Source: an uncultured Bacteroidota bacterium
GTDB lineage: Bacteria > Bacteroidota > Bacteroidia > Chitinophagales > Chitinophagaceae
Direction of reading: 5' to 3'
Length of the DNA: 5,542 nucleotides
Assembly (NCBI GenBank): GCA_946479055.1
Contig: CAMLEX010000370.1
Location: 1-5,542, forward strand
Part shown: one piece after another, positions 5,016 through 5,542 of the stretch
Layout: every line of letters starts with the position of its first letter
Position numbering within the stretch: position 1 is the first letter of the stretch
Notes under the pieces: model-generated
Told to the model about the DNA's origin: nothing
Database searches by the model: none
The model's input: the letters and a program-made list of their open reading frames with translations, nothing else
Made by a program: the position numbers and the translations under genes

Positions 5016-5542
5016 TTAATGGGGTTTCTGATATTTAAACCTGACAACAGCATTTTTCTGTTCAGTAGAAGTAATACGTACTTCAAAACGCTTCTCGCCA
5101 GCCTCTACTATCATCAGCGAAGTATTGGGGGGTATGCGACCAAGATTTTCCGCCACCATGGTCAGTTCCTGATCTTCATTGTCTTCCATGGTAAAATTTA
5201 ATGTAAGAGGGCTTGCTGTCAGTCTTTTGTTGGATAATACTAATCTTTTATTCAGATAAACTGATATTGTATCATCATCAATTTCTCCATTATCATACAG
5301 TTTCACCTTCACACCAGGATCGGTTACTATTATTGATTGAGCCAGTTTATTTTCTCTTGTTTTTAAAATAGAGGGAACAATTATAATGGGCTTTGAAGAA
5401 ATTTTAGTGATTTCAGGTGTTTCCTTTTTTAACGAATCAACAGTAGGTTTCGCAGGCGGGATCACTATTTTTTTTCTAGTACCTGTATTTTTTTTGACAG
5501 GTGTATTTGTTTTCGGGGTTGTTTTTTTAACAACAGGCGGAC
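5016..5542 (-). CDS. Paralogous protein with the same C-terminal domain (5' end outside the window)
   Basis: The reading frame is open from the window edge to TAA at 5016-5018, giving 174 complete codons and no true start. A GTG at 5465 could be read as a start, but the frame continues upstream with similar Lys/Pro/Thr-rich sequence (PPVVKKTTPKTNTPVKKNTG), so the gene almost certainly begins beyond the window. The visible part has two sections. The first is a low-complexity, basic, proline-rich stretch of about 55-65 residues, likely a flexible linker. The second is a C-terminal domain of about 100 residues with YDNGEIDDDTISVYLN and ENLGRIPPNTSLMIV, about 49% identical by hand alignment to the same domain of the 3938-4759 product. 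It has no cysteines in the visible part. Export is likely by analogy but its N-terminus cannot be seen. The hidden part may hold another domain or a membrane anchor. Function is unknown. Confidence 0.8.
   Translation of the reverse strand, partial: PPVVKKTTPKTNTPVKKNTGTRKKIVIPPAKPTVDSLKKETPEITKISSKPIIIVPSILKTRENKLAQSIIVTDPGVKVKLYDNGEIDDDTISVYLNKRLVLSNKRLTASPLTLNFTMEDNEDQELTMVAENLGRIPPNTSLMIVEAGEKRFEVRITSTEQKNAVVRFKYQKPH

Larger units (their letters stand above)
4819..5016. repeat. Non-coding block with four alternating copies of a 16-bp motif (nested inverted repeats)
   Basis: Most of the 256-bp spacer between the two - strand genes is built from one motif, AAGTACGAGCTACGAA. Copies lie at 4826-4841 (+), 4926-4941 (-), 4966-4981 (+) and 5001-5016 (-). 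The outer pair is complementary at 15 of 16 positions and the inner pair at 14 of 16. The left edge also carries short tandem heptads, AAGTACG twice then AGCTACG (4819-4839). The right copy touches the last base of the stop codon of the downstream-numbered gene. No open reading frame or transposase is visible inside. It could be a small non-autonomous mobile repeat, a structured RNA leader or trailer, or paired protein-binding sites. The repeats are directly visible; the role is unknown. Confidence 0.7.

Noticed and set aside
4819..5016. CRISPR array
   Set aside because: There are only four degenerate motif copies, in alternating orientation with unequal spacing, and no cas genes nearby. A CRISPR array has direct, near-identical repeats with regular spacers.
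4819..5016. Insertion sequence with terminal inverted repeats
   Set aside because: The block is under 200 bp, contains no transposase frame, and I could not identify a flanking target duplication. It is kept only as an unclassified repeat; a non-autonomous element remains possible.

Overview
The window looks like a chromosomal segment of a Bacteroidota bacterium, most likely near Chitinophagaceae. This is inferred from three things: moderate-to-low GC with A-rich, Shine-Dalgarno-poor gene leaders; a GlgC, SLC45-type sugar transporter and SusA/Flavobacterium-type cyclomaltodextrinase side by side; and two secreted proteins of a kind I associate with that group. No search was run, so the taxonomy is a judgement.

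Layout, left to right. Positions 1-179 are the last 58 codons of glgC (ADP-glucose pyrophosphorylase, glycogen synthesis). After a 193-bp gap with small hairpins come a complete MFS transporter of the SLC45/GPH sugar-symporter type (373-1887) and a complete exported GH13 cyclomaltodextrinase/neopullulanase-like enzyme (1959-3845), both on the + strand. A short convergent gap (3846-3937) with AT-rich hairpins separates these from two - strand genes. One is a complete 273-residue secreted protein of unknown function (3938-4759). The other is the 3' part of a paralogue sharing its C-terminal domain (5016-5542, continuing beyond the window).

The + strand genes form a coherent alpha-glucan module. 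The exported GH13 enzyme would cut maltodextrins or cyclodextrins in the periplasm, the transporter would carry the released maltose or short oligosaccharides across the inner membrane, and GlgC would feed glucose-1-phosphate into glycogen. The - strand pair has no visible link to this pathway.

The least explained parts are the duplicated roughly 100-residue C-terminal domain of the two - strand proteins and the non-coding stretch between them (about 4819-5016). That stretch contains four related copies of a 16-bp motif in alternating orientation, forming an outer inverted repeat around an inner hairpin, with paired sequence differences between the two arm sets. I saw no defence system, CRISPR array, transposase, tRNA or rRNA. 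Most of the window is ordinary metabolic and hypothetical content.
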